Shown: piece by piece, positions 55,865-64,000 of the stretch
How positions within the stretch are numbered: position 1 is the first letter of the stretch
How the letters are laid out: the number at the start of each line of letters is the position of its first letter
Assembly (NCBI GenBank): GCA_947095585.1
Contig: OX352763.1
Span: 38,428,010 to 38,492,009, forward strand
Reading direction: 5' to 3'
DNA: 64,000 bases
Source: Nephrocerus scutellatus
Taxonomy: Eukaryota; Arthropoda; Insecta; Diptera; Pipunculidae
The notes under the pieces: generated by a model
Told to the model about the DNA's origin: nothing
Database searches by the model: none
Seen by the model: the letters and a program-made list of their open reading frames with translations, nothing else
Translations under genes and position numbers: made by a program

Positions 55865-58085
55865 CCATTTCTTTTAGTTATTTCTGGAATACCCAAAACT
55901 ATAATCAATTAAACGTCACACAAGGCAGGTTGTTCTTGTATTTGTAATGCAACTTCTAATGCGTGTACAATTTCACCGAACGTTTTCGTAATGCAGGAGA
56001 ACTCATATCATCTCGATGCTTACATATTCATTTGTTCAACCAAACAGTGTACTCTAAGCCAATTTCCATATTTTCACTATTCTTTCTTGAAAAACATAAA
56101 ACTGGATATCCGATAAACTAGAAATTACTAAGATAAATTGACACTTCGATAGTGATGTCTGCTAAATTTCGATTATCCACAGGACCCTTATGAATCCATA
56201 GTCCGATCAAATTATTAATGAAATGGAACTGCTCGTAGCTCGCATCAAATCCATTTTATGTGCATGTTATACAGTGAAACGGTAATATTACGCACCATCA
56301 TCATCATCATCTTCGAATCTATCTCACCACACCACATAACATCTATCTACTACAGTACTACACTATACGGGAAGTGCGCTAGTTCAATTACCTGCTACAC
56401 GCCATTAGATGAATTTCTATGGCCAAAAAACATGCGGTGTGATGCGAATTGTAAAGGCCTCGCCATTACGTGCGGTACGACTATGCTCCTCGGGCAATAT
56501 CGCGCCGCGCTCTAAATGTTGCAGGAAAGCCATTGCACGGCTTGTTATAACCATAAATGAGCTTAGCAATGAACCCCACAGGATAAAAGCGGCAGCGCTA
56601 AGAATGCCAGCAACTGCGTGGGAATGGCCGTGGAAAGTGCGTGCGGAGCAAATGCGCACTGTTATGCCTGAGCAGCAAAGTTCGCAAACTTCGCACATTT
56701 GGACGATGTGCGCGTGAAATGGAATCTATCGCTTGCTATCCTAATGCTGCCTGTATGTCTTCGTCTTATGTTGGGGCAAAAGTCGAAAGGATAAAGAAAT
56801 ACAACAACTAAAGGCTCAAGGATACGCATTTATATACAGCACTTGGCATCATACTCGTACAAATGAATGGCATTAGATAAGCATAAGTGCAAATTGGCTT
56901 ACAAGCTGGGATTTAGGCGGCGTGAATTTTCTATTCGGCTGACTATGTGCCTAACGACTGACGTAGGGCGCTGCTTTACATTTTTTTGCCTTCGTTCAAG
57001 GATGCCTGTTGAATATTGTATGCATGGCGGCATTTCGATTTGGGATTCGAACGCTTAGCTCCTAAAAATGGAAGACAAAGAACAAGTGGAATAACGGAAC
57101 ATCTCGAAATGAGGTTATCCTTTGTTTTTTTTTTGATTTTTATGGCAAGGATACACGTCTTACTTACTATAACCTGCTATGAAATAGGTTGACGCTTACA
57201 GGGATTTGCTTAGATACTCGTACTCCTACACTGAGTGAAGTTAGGTAAGTACGAGTAGGCGCGAGTACATTTGTTTTCGTTTTGCTGGCATTTTTATGGT
57301 CTCGCGAAATACCAAATAATGTCAAGGATTTGTTTCTGTATGCACGTAATGAATTTATATGTTTCGAATGGTTGATCAGGGGTAACTGCCAGCAGGATGA
57401 GTGCGCCAGAGTTTCAAGTGAGGTGTGTTCAAATATGAATAAGACTCAGCAGATTTAAAATAATGTGCTATTGCTGATCTGTTATGCAGAGCAGTAGGTA
57501 TGTTATCTGCGAACTGGGTGCGGTTTCTTTTCAGCTAGCTGCTCGACGATAATGTCACTTTACTAAGGACGAACCGCATTCAAATGACATTTTGGTACGC
57601 CATCTGATCGCACTCTGATCACATTTGCATCAAACTTTTGTTTTGTACTGTAAGCCAGAAGGTAGTTGTTGAGTTTCGATTTTCTATTTTTGTATTGCCT
57701 TCTTTTAGGCAGAATGAAAAAAGGTTTTCTCTAAAAAACGGATGTTCTATACATACTGTGTACCATTAGTTTCTAAGTGCAACTAAGTACTTGTATGTAG
57801 GATAATAATGAATCACTACTTTTAGCCTTTTAAGGATAACTATTATGTAGCTACATATACATAAGTATTGCCGATGGGGGTTGCCAATGGGGTGGTTTGT
57901 TGGTTCGTTTATGGTGTTTGATGATTTGGTGTGGGGTTAATATTAATATCTAAGCGGGATATGCTTTACGACGCCTTACCATAAAATATTATTTTTAGAA
58001 TTTTTGTCTATCCGTCGGATGTTGGTCCAGAATAGGTTGAATTTATTGTGATGAAACTTTCAGAGATCATAGTGGTATTTTCATC
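55865..58085. other. mostly non-repetitive DNA; one candidate small ORF
   Basis: No transposon homology recognised. Contains cat-repeats at 56299-56312 and the candidate ORF 56417-56698 (listed). From 57060 to 58085 I see nothing codable. Confidence 0.45.
56417..56698 (-). CDS. candidate small membrane protein or exon (93 codons), unidentified
   Basis: MCEVCELCCSGITVRICSAR starts with a Cys-rich segment (five Cys in the first 17 residues). A hydrophobic stretch at ~28-50 (VAGILSAAAFILWGSLLSSF) could be one membrane span, then an amphipathic, charged C-terminus (LQHLERGAILPEEHSRTARN) to a TAG. Codon use (GGC, CGC, TGC, GCC, CTG) looks more coding-like than the surroundings. The ATG has a reasonable fly context (TCCAAATG) and an in-frame TAG 27 nt upstream, so it could stand alone or be a 3' exon. 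No family recognised. The opposite strand is also open (56409-56717), which lowers confidence. Confidence 0.3.
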   Translation of the reverse strand: MCEVCELCCSGITVRICSARTFHGHSHAVAGILSAAAFILWGSLLSSFMVITSRAMAFLQHLERGAILPEEHSRTARNGEAFTIRITPHVFWP

Positions 58086-58087
58086 GC

Positions 58088-58482
58088 CCTTTTGTAAAGT
58101 TCTCTATATTAAGTTCATATTAACTTCGGGTGCCCGTAGCTTGCTGACTGGCTGGTCAGATCTATTGATTAATTTTTAACCCACTTCCTAAATCCTTCAA
58201 ACTTTGCACAACACTTTCTATTAATTAATTTGAGAGTGATCGGGCCTTGGGGTCCCCAACTTTTTTTCCATATAGCGGCATCAGATCATGTCATTCTATA
58301 ATGACTGTGGTCTCTGTGCGTTGGTGCGATGCGAGCAGCGCTGCTTGCTTTACGTTTTGGGTTGTTTTGATGTTGAATTGCAGTGCTTCGCATACGCTTT
58401 TATTTTTCAGCTTTTTTACTTTTGGTTATTGGAGAATTTACATAAAAAATTTTAATTTTTATGGGTTTTTTTTTCATCTTGA
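58088..58482. repeat. E repeat, copy 7, with Helitron-like interior
   Basis: The left end AGTTCTCTATATTAAGTTCA..TATTAACTTCGGGTGCCCGT, CTGACTGGCTGG, ACCCACTTCCTAAATCC and GAGAGTGATCGGGCCTTGGG are E. The right end 58430-58482 (GGAGAATTTACATAAAAAAT, TTTAATTTTTATGGGTTTTT) is the reverse of E copies 3 and 4. Between them, 58268-58360 (atatagcggcatcagatc.., atgactgtggtc, gtgcgttg) resembles the interior of the Helitrons at 58807-58860 and 27188-27230 rather than E units. Confidence 0.65.
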
Positions 58483-58534
58483 TATCACGAACCGCTTCGA
58501 CACTATTTTCATCCTCTTCTATCTATCTTCTATA

Positions 58535-58960
58535 TCTATACTACCTAATATTATAAATTGGAAATGTTGATTTGTATGTTGGAGGTTATCTTCGAAACTA
58601 CTGAACCGATTTCCAAAATTCTTTCACCAGTATTTAGACTTTCAGAGTGAACATAGGCTATATAGTATGCCGTTTAAGTAAAAGTTAATTTCGTGGCAGG
58701 CAATTTTGTAACTTAATGGTTAAAGTCGACGAAAAAATGGTCGAGCGAATGCGCTGACGGTGTGCTACACTATTCGCTGCTCTGCATTCTGTTCTTTGTT
58801 TTGTATGAACATCTCGCCATATAGCGACATCTTATTGACTGTTGTGCTGCGCTGATTTATGACTATGAGCTTAGTGCTTATTTCTCTATGGCTATAAGCT
58901 ATAGTACACCTCCACCATGTGTGCATATAGGCTGGTAGCAAAGCGCCCGGAAACATCTAG
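58535..58960 (+). mobile_element. non-autonomous Helitron with both ends
   Basis: 426 bp, from A-TCTATACTACCTAATATTAT (58534/58535) to CCCGGAAACATCTAG-T (58960/58961). It shows the Helitron signature of 5' TC, 3' CTAG and insertion between host A and T, without inverted ends or target duplication. The 5' block TTATAAATTG...GGAGGTTATCTTCGAAACTA matches 26932 onward; the 3' block GCTGGTAGCAAAGCGCCCGG matches 8240-8260 and 60486-60504. Short ORFs inside are not genes. Confidence 0.75.
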
Positions 58961-58995
58961 TATTTACATAAAGAAGAGATTTTAAATATTTATTC

Positions 58996-59490
58996 GCTGA
59001 GTTGAACGAAGATGGTAAGACAGCTCTAGGGGGATGGGGTTGATAACTGAGGTGGTGAAAGGGGGGTGACCGATATTAGTGTCGATTCTTAGATTTTTGG
59101 GGTCGCTGAGTTGAATGGTGATGATAAGACAGCTCTACGGGATGGGGTCGATAACTGAGGGGGGTTGAATGATATTAGTGTTGATTCTATGGTTTTCGGG
59201 GTCGCTGAGTTGAATGGTGATGTTAAGATAGCTCCAGGGGAATGGAGTCGATAACTGAGGGAGGGTTGACCAATATTGGTGTTAATTCTATAGTTTTCGG
59301 GGTCCTTGAGTTGAATAGTGATCGTAAGACCTGAGTGGGATGACCAATATTAGTGTCCACTAAATAGTTAATAGTGTTGGTAGGACACTCCTATGGGTAA
59401 GTTGTCTCCCCAGAGTGGGGATGGTGACCGATATTAGTGTCGATCCCATATTTTTCGGGGTCGCTGAGAGGAATAGTGGTGTTTAGAATT
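58996..59490. repeat. ~100-bp minisatellite, about five units
   Basis: Units begin GCTGAGTTGAA at 58996, 59105 and 59204, a variant (CCTTGAGTTGAATAGTG) at 59304, a shortened/rearranged unit from ~59366, and GCTGAGAGGAATAGTGG at 59463. Periods are 109, 99 and ~100 bp. Shared boxes are AAGACAGCTCTACGGGATGG, CGATAACTGAGG, CCGATATTAGTGTCGATTCT and TTTTCGGGGTC. It lies between two Helitron ends and may be part of the decayed Helitron. Confidence 0.85.
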
Positions 59491-59613
59491 GTACTCGGCG
59501 TCCGGCGAATTCGGGGGTGAGGACATTGTCGCCCCTACATCAAATTTGAAAAGGTAGATTAGTAGCCATGTTTTTTGATTTTATGAAATTGAAATCGATT
59601 TTTGAAATCTGTT

Positions 59614-60513
59614 GCGAGAAGGGCCATTCTTGCTACTTAAAATGGAGACACCCACGAAATAAACAATCAAATACTTGCCATGTTAATAGGCACAGTCACG
59701 TAATATAAGTGTATCGATACCATTGTAGATACTGATGAGGAAGTAAGTTATCTAACTGAGTTCCTAAACTCACTTAATTCGTCTGGATTGCCACCACATC
59801 GTCTTACAGTTTGATCTCCAATTATTTTACTACGAATTCTCGACTCGCCAAAATTTTGCAACGGCACAAGACTGTGCGTAAAAAATATGCCGGGAAATAT
59901 AATTGATGCGACTATCTTCACAGAAAAGGGACAGTGTGAAACAGTTTTTATCCCACGGATAGCACTCATTTCGACGGATAAACCTTTAAAATTCAAGAGA
60001 TTGCAATTTCCAGTAAAACTTGCGTTTTCCATGACGATCAATAATTCGGACAGTTTATTAAGAACTGCGGAGTATAGATTTGAGATCGCCATGTTTTTTC
60101 CACGGACAACTATTTTTTGCTTGCTCTGGGTTGGGTTGACCTAAGAATTTATTTATTCTTGCTCTTGAAGGTGAAACTAAAAACATTGTATACAACCAAG
60201 TTTTGTTTTGAATTAATTTTATGTATATTTTTTTAATTTTATTTTATTATTTGAATACTATAGCTATAATTTAAAATATATTTTTTAAAATAAATTTTGT
60301 TAATAAAAACTTCAATTTTACCTTATAGATATTTTACATTATAGATATCATTCTTTTTCTACCCCTGACTAATAGAAGATTGGGATGAATAAATACCTGG
60401 GCAACGCCCAGGTGAGGGTCAGTTATAGGCTATGGTACACCCGTCACCTCGCGGTGGTAAGAGAAAGGCGGACGGTCATGTGTGCGGGTAGCAATGAGCC
60501 CGGAAACAGTTAG
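59614..60513 (+). mobile_element. Helitron remnant: C-terminus of the RepHel helicase plus 3' end
   Basis: 59623-60211 encodes the last ~195 residues of a Pif1-like Helitron helicase. AILAT-stop-NGDTHEINNQILAML, stop, YKCIDTIVDTDEEVSYLTEF, LNSLNSSGLPPHRLTV, TGA (59812), SPIILLRILDSPKFCNGTRL, IIDATIFTEKGQCETVFIPR, KFKRLQFPVKLAFSMTIN. After a frameshift CFFHGQLFFACSGLG (helicase motif VI, usually GQLYVACSRVG; the Arg is lost), then PKNLFILALEGETKNIVYN to a stop at 60211. 60396-60412 is a perfect CCTGGGC-AAC-GCCCAGG hairpin. 60460-60513 is the 3' end (GTACACCCG.., GTAGCAATGAGCCCGGAAAC, AGTTAG before T). The Rep nuclease and helicase motifs I-V are absent. Confidence 0.85.
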
Positions 60514-60650
60514 TCAAAAATAAAATCAAAAAGCGATAGATAGAATAGCGCCTGTATTCGAAAGTTTTTAAATATTTTAAAATGTTAATATTATGGTCGC
60601 CTAGAAGCACAGTTCATTATTTTAATTTCGCTGAATGCTTTGCCTAAAAG
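60514..60650. other. short AT-rich spacer
   Basis: Nothing recognised between the Helitron 3' end and the A1 fragment. Confidence 0.4.
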
Positions 60651-60654
60651 TATG

Positions 60655-61035
60655 CTAAACAATATTCGCAATTGACGCAGCGAGCGAAAGGGCTGCACAA
60701 AAAAAGAAATCGGTTTTTGACGCCCAGCAGCTTGGATGTGGTGGTTATATTTCTGTATTTGAACAGTCTTAACAGACTACAGCAGCCTTTGCTGGCTTTA
60801 AGCAACCGTACGCGTATTTCTTGTTCCATGATTGTTCTTTCGCAGTTACATCAGATTCTCTGATCACTTTCTCCATCGCCAAATTGAAGAAGACGTAGAC
60901 CAAGTCCACCCCCTTGTTGGATCTCGTTATATATGTAGAACGGGTTTGTTAGTGATCCGACTATCCGTTTATTTAGACTGATAAGTTTTCTCATAGCTTT
61001 ATAAAGTTCTACTCTAGCTATGGTATCACAGGTTA
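60655..61035 (-). mobile_element. A1 non-LTR retrotransposon fragment, deleted
   Basis: Minus strand. 61030-60890: ARVELYKAMRKLISLNKRIV-type text, SLTNPFYI, then a broken NLALEKVI-like block. 60829-60660: MEQEIRVRLLKASKGCCSLL, RLFKYRNITTTSKLL (thumb; in the full copy MEPEIRGWLLKANKAYYSLS). The segment with YADD between these is deleted. Confidence 0.75.
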
Positions 61036-61039
61036 GTAC

Positions 61040-61965
61040 AATAATAAGCTACAAGCACAAATATGAAACCTATATTCCCAAAAGGGATGAATGGAATACA
61101 AAACCCAAAGTGGATCCGGAATGATTCTCAAAATTGGTTTACTGATGGGGCAAAAACTAATGAACGCGTGCCACAAATACATTCTACGGTCCAAAGACCC
61201 GATAATATTCCAAGCAACAGAAGCATTCTAGCAAGAACAAAAATAAAAGTAAGCCTAGTTTTCTTTTGATGTCGGAGAATTTGGAGAATTTTATCTATTT
61301 TGTTTGTTTAGCATCAGAAAAAAGTTTTATTTGTCACCTGAATGCTCCATAGTACTCATATCTCATGGAAGAAACTAAAAAACACCTACAGCTGTCAAAA
61401 AAGATTCTGCATTTTTGTCAGAAACTATCGGAGTGTTAATAAAAGACTCAGAGAAATACATTTCCGAGAACGAAAAAAGGCTTATCTGAATTTTGACAGT
61501 TAAATTATCTCTCCAATTACTCCGGCATAAAAGAAAGGGAGCACGATCATAATGTCCGACAGTCAAGCAGAGTGCTCAAAGCACTTTACAAACATGAATT
61601 TAGATTAAAGGCGGCCATCGAATAACACAATACCTTAAACTGGCAAAGAAAAAAAAGTTAAACTTATTTGTAAATAAAACGAGCAGAGACTTCATTCATA
61701 TGACAAGCCCCCTATACAACTTTAATAACGGAAACATAACGGGCCGTTACCGGACTTTAAACCTGCATAAAATAAGGAATCTGTAGCTTATACCTGCAGA
61801 TACTGAAACGATGAAGAGCAGTGAATAGAACACCTCCTAGCAGACTGCCCAGTCCAAATACAAAAACGGATTAAAACAATAGGGGAAATCACTATTATGG
61901 AAGATTAATGCCAACAAATTCCAGCCAAAGCAATAATCCAATTCATTAATAAAAACAAACCCATA
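61040..61965 (+). mobile_element. D-type retrotransposon RNase H and tail fragment
   Basis: Plus strand, broken frames. Y-KYETYIPKRDEWNTKP, then NWFTDGAKTNERVPQIHSTV (RNase H TDGAK, catalytic Asp), IIMSDSQAECSKHFTN (SDSQAA block, 61550-61600), SRDFIHMTSPLYNFNNGNIT (61685-61740), and a Cys/His tail with ..ADTETMKSSE.., LADCPVQIQKRIKT-type text, ending near NSLIKTNP at 61960. The 3' part of an element; the upstream RT is missing. Third RNase H-bearing subfamily in the window. Confidence 0.7.
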
Positions 61966-62085
61966 AATTCATGTAAATTCATGTAAAAGTTTGAAGAAAA
62001 TCGGACTTTAGGAAGTGGGTTAAAAATTGATCACAAGATTTGGCCAGGCAGACAGCCAGCCACAAACACACAGGCACAACTCCTG
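61966..62085. repeat. E repeat, copy 8 (end fragment)
   Basis: AAAGTTTGAAGAAAATCGGA, CTTTAGGAAGTGGGTTAAAA, ATTGATCACAAGATTTGGCC, CAGCCAGCCACAAACACACA, GGCACAACTCCT. The final TTAATATAGAGAATT is missing; it meets sequence leading into a D endonuclease. Confidence 0.75.
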
Positions 62086-62539
62086 TTGTTGCGATGGTGA
62101 TGGTAACATGCAGGTCCCAATCCCGGGTAAATGAGGAGGGTTTGAGGCAACAGATTCGTCCTATCCTCAGTAAAAGCTATTCCTAATCCAAGGTGGAACA
62201 GCATATGCCGATAGATGCATGGCTAAGAGTGTGCTTAGTCGATAGTATGCGCACTCTGAATAACTGGCGGCCTTCGGTTTCAAATGGCCTTCCAATGGCA
62301 TACCGGGCCCTTTCATGGTGACTTCCTTTCCCGGATACTTGTGGGACATTATTGATTCAAGTTTTAATAATTATGAGATCGATGCATCTCAAAGCGCATG
62401 AACCTCGGGTGTGGGCTACTGATCCAGCAACACCGAGGTTAATTCATTAAATTCAACTGGTTTACGAATTGGCAAGGATAGAGAGAGTGCTCTTGTTTTT
62501 GCCAAAGCCGCCCCTTCAACTTCTGCATCTAGGGAGGAT

Positions 62540-63400
62540 TAATGAGCTCCATCAGGGTAATACAGGCGAACCTGCATTACGAGAAGGGCGCGTCCACTGT
62601 CCTCAGCAATCGGTTCGCCGAGGAAGATAATTATAAGCATTGGTCTCATCCAGGAGCCTTGGGTTAATAGCGGACAGATAAAATGTATACGGAACGGGAG
62701 AAGTAGGTTGATCTGTAAATGCCAAGGACGGCCTGCTTGATTGGCACGAACATAAATTTTCTTCCTATTCTAGAATTCATAACAAAAGACCTGGTGGTCC
62801 TGCTTATTGATTTTCCGAACGAAAGGGGAACACAGAAAAACGTGTGTGCCTCAGCGTATGTCCCCGGCGACAATGACAACATTCCACCCTTAGAGGTCCA
62901 GGAGCTGATAGATCCGGAACAGAAACCTTCAGTACCTCATAGGATGCGATGCAAATGAACATCATGAGGTCTGGGGCAGCAGCGACATCAATAGAAGGGT
63001 TTAATGTCTCTTAGAATATTTTATTAGTAGTAATGTAGATTTACTAAATAAGGGATCCAACCCTATCTTCATAAATGCGATTCGCTAAGAGGTACTTGTC
63101 CTCACTCTCACCAGTGCATTTATCTCCAACTATGTTGAAAACTGGCATGATATGATGTGTCGCCAAACTGGCACATGCTTCTTCTAGATATGATCCAAAA
63201 TCCAAAATCTACATCGGGGACTTGTCCACTCCAAAGTAGATATGCTTATCACATCTATTAAATCCAAAGGGGCTTAAGACGAGGCAGCATATCAACTTAA
63301 TGATGTGATGTTCTCTTCTTATCATGACAGCTGTGTCCCTAAAACCAGCTTGTGTAGACGAAAGTCTTAAGAAACCATATTTGTATGATAAAATATAACA
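62540..63400 (+). mobile_element. D retrotransposon 5' part (endonuclease ORF start)
   Basis: Plus strand. MSSIRVIQANLHYEKGASTV at 62542 is the usual start of R1/LOA-type EN (RVLQINLHHxKxAS). Then RFAEEDNY (the catalytic-Glu 'IQEPWV' block is in a broken frame near 62650). 62719-62958: MPRTACLIGTNINFLPILEF, ITKDLVVLLIDFPNERGTQK, CASAYVPGDNDNIPPLEVQE. 62945-63110: CDANEHHEVWGSSDINRR-type text (first words via a frameshift). 63110-63340: SAFISNYVENWHDMMC, LNDVMFSSYHDSCVPKT. No RT follows. The 62090-62540 stretch upstream may be its gag/5' region, but I cannot identify it. Confidence 0.8.
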
Positions 63401-63534
63401 ACCACAACACGAATGACCGCTAGGTCTTGGACCGCATCGGTCTGTCGTGCCAAATATTATTATTATTATTAAAAAACTAACAGACTTCTAGACTGCAGTT
63501 CAAGTGGCTTGTACACACCATAATTTCCATCGAA

Positions 63535-63655
63535 TCGCTATCAAAAGCGGCTTTAAAGTCTATAAACATATTGTGTACTAAGTTTTTGAAAGCTACAAAT
63601 GTTTACATCACCTGTCTCTAAGAGTAGAAACTTGATCGATTCTGGGTTTGCCTGC
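63535..63655 (-). mobile_element. A1 retrotransposon micro-fragment
   Basis: The minus-strand text DFKAAFDSDSMEI, preceded by FKNLVHNMFI and RQVM, matches the [17 protein letters not shown] block of other A1 copies. About 120 bp, lying between two plus-strand D pieces. Confidence 0.6.
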
Positions 63656-63657
63656 CT

Positions 63658-64000
63658 GGGTTCGATCAGACATCACCATAGTATAGGTACCGGGGCACAG
63701 TAATATAGAAGGTAATGAGAGGGCGGACGAATTGGATAAGATGGGCGTCTCTATGGATACTGGCTCTATGAAGAAGGTTAGTTGTCCAATGAGCTCAGTC
63801 AAGGAACAAATGCTCTCCTTTTTTAATACTAAGTCACAGCTCAGGTGAAGCAGTCTGTCAAACTGCGCCAAAACCACCGAGTTGTTATCTAGAACCCGGA
63901 AGGATATTGCCAGAGTGGCTATCAGTCTTGCTGCTAAGTTTGATATACCGCACAACAACTTCTGCAGAAGTTGCAAAGATGAAAATGAGAAAGAAACTCT
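63658..64000 (+). mobile_element. D retrotransposon RNase H/tail fragment, cut by window edge
   Basis: Plus strand, broken frames. VPGHSNIEGNERADELDKMG-like text (63690-63745), GVSMDTGSMKKVSCPMSSVK, NCAKTTELLSRTRKDIARVA, ISLAAKFDIPHNNFCRSCKD, ENEKET at the right edge (compare FGKSCLDVNEKETIFHCFCK at 18150). Continues beyond the window. Confidence 0.75.

Noticed and set aside
57033..57065. gggattcgaacgc, resembling a tRNA B box on the minus strand (GTTCGAATCCC)
   Set aside because: No A box at the right distance and no cloverleaf can be folded from the flanks.

Overview
This 64-kb window is eukaryotic and almost certainly from an insect. AT-rich intergenic DNA, the mix of non-LTR retrotransposon lineages, a MADF/BESS-type PIF-Harbinger remnant, Helitrons and Tc1/mariner-like pieces fit a higher fly (Diptera, possibly a tephritid-like fruit fly). 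The species is inference. There are no operons, no CRISPR arrays, and no rRNA or tRNA gene that I can support. I found no confident multi-exon host gene; two weak candidates are listed (56417-56698 minus, 25175-25651 minus).

The window is a graveyard of decayed, truncated and nested mobile elements in both orientations, separated by single-copy-looking AT-rich DNA. For clarity I name the families locally. A1 and A2 are two EN+RT lineages of the type often annotated 'craniofacial development protein 2-like' (RTE- or I/Nimbus-like). B is a CR1/L2-like family that databases often label jockey-like. C is a second CR1/Jockey-group family. D covers R1/LOA-like elements that end in an RNase H domain. 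E is a non-coding repeat of ~110-120 bp GGGCCC-rich units with a conserved end. H is Helitron. ITm is a Tc1/mariner-superfamily transposon. PIF is a Harbinger-type element.

Layout. 0-3 kb: A1 (-), A2 (+) and an E repeat interrupted by a foldback-like insert. 3-5.5 kb: no elements recognised. 5.5-10.2 kb: B (+), ITm, a Helitron 3' end, A2 (-). 10.2-13 kb: nothing recognised. 13-15.4 kb: a B copy (-) with an E cluster inside it. 18-20.7 kb: two D pieces (-) joined head to tail. 21.9-23.9 kb: A1 (-) then ITm. 24-26.9 kb: no clear elements. 26.9-30.3 kb: Helitron, PIF/MADF-BESS element, and an E repeat split by a D fragment. 30.8-32.5 kb: B (+), E. 35-40.8 kb: D (+), B (-), A1 (+). 42.7-50 kb: B (-), C (+), E, B (+), and C (-) with a B fragment inside it. 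50.8-55.8 kb: E split by a GC-rich insert, A1 (+), D (+). 58-60.5 kb: E, a well-delimited Helitron, a ~100-bp minisatellite and a Helitron helicase remnant. 60.6-64 kb: A1 (-), D (+), E, D endonuclease (+), A1 (-), D RNase H (+, runs off the end).

No coding region here looks able to make a complete transposition protein: stops, frameshifts and deletions are everywhere. The interest lies in the nesting record, the E repeat family, the MADF-BESS PIF element, and the possibility that the whole stretch is heterochromatin or a piRNA-type cluster.
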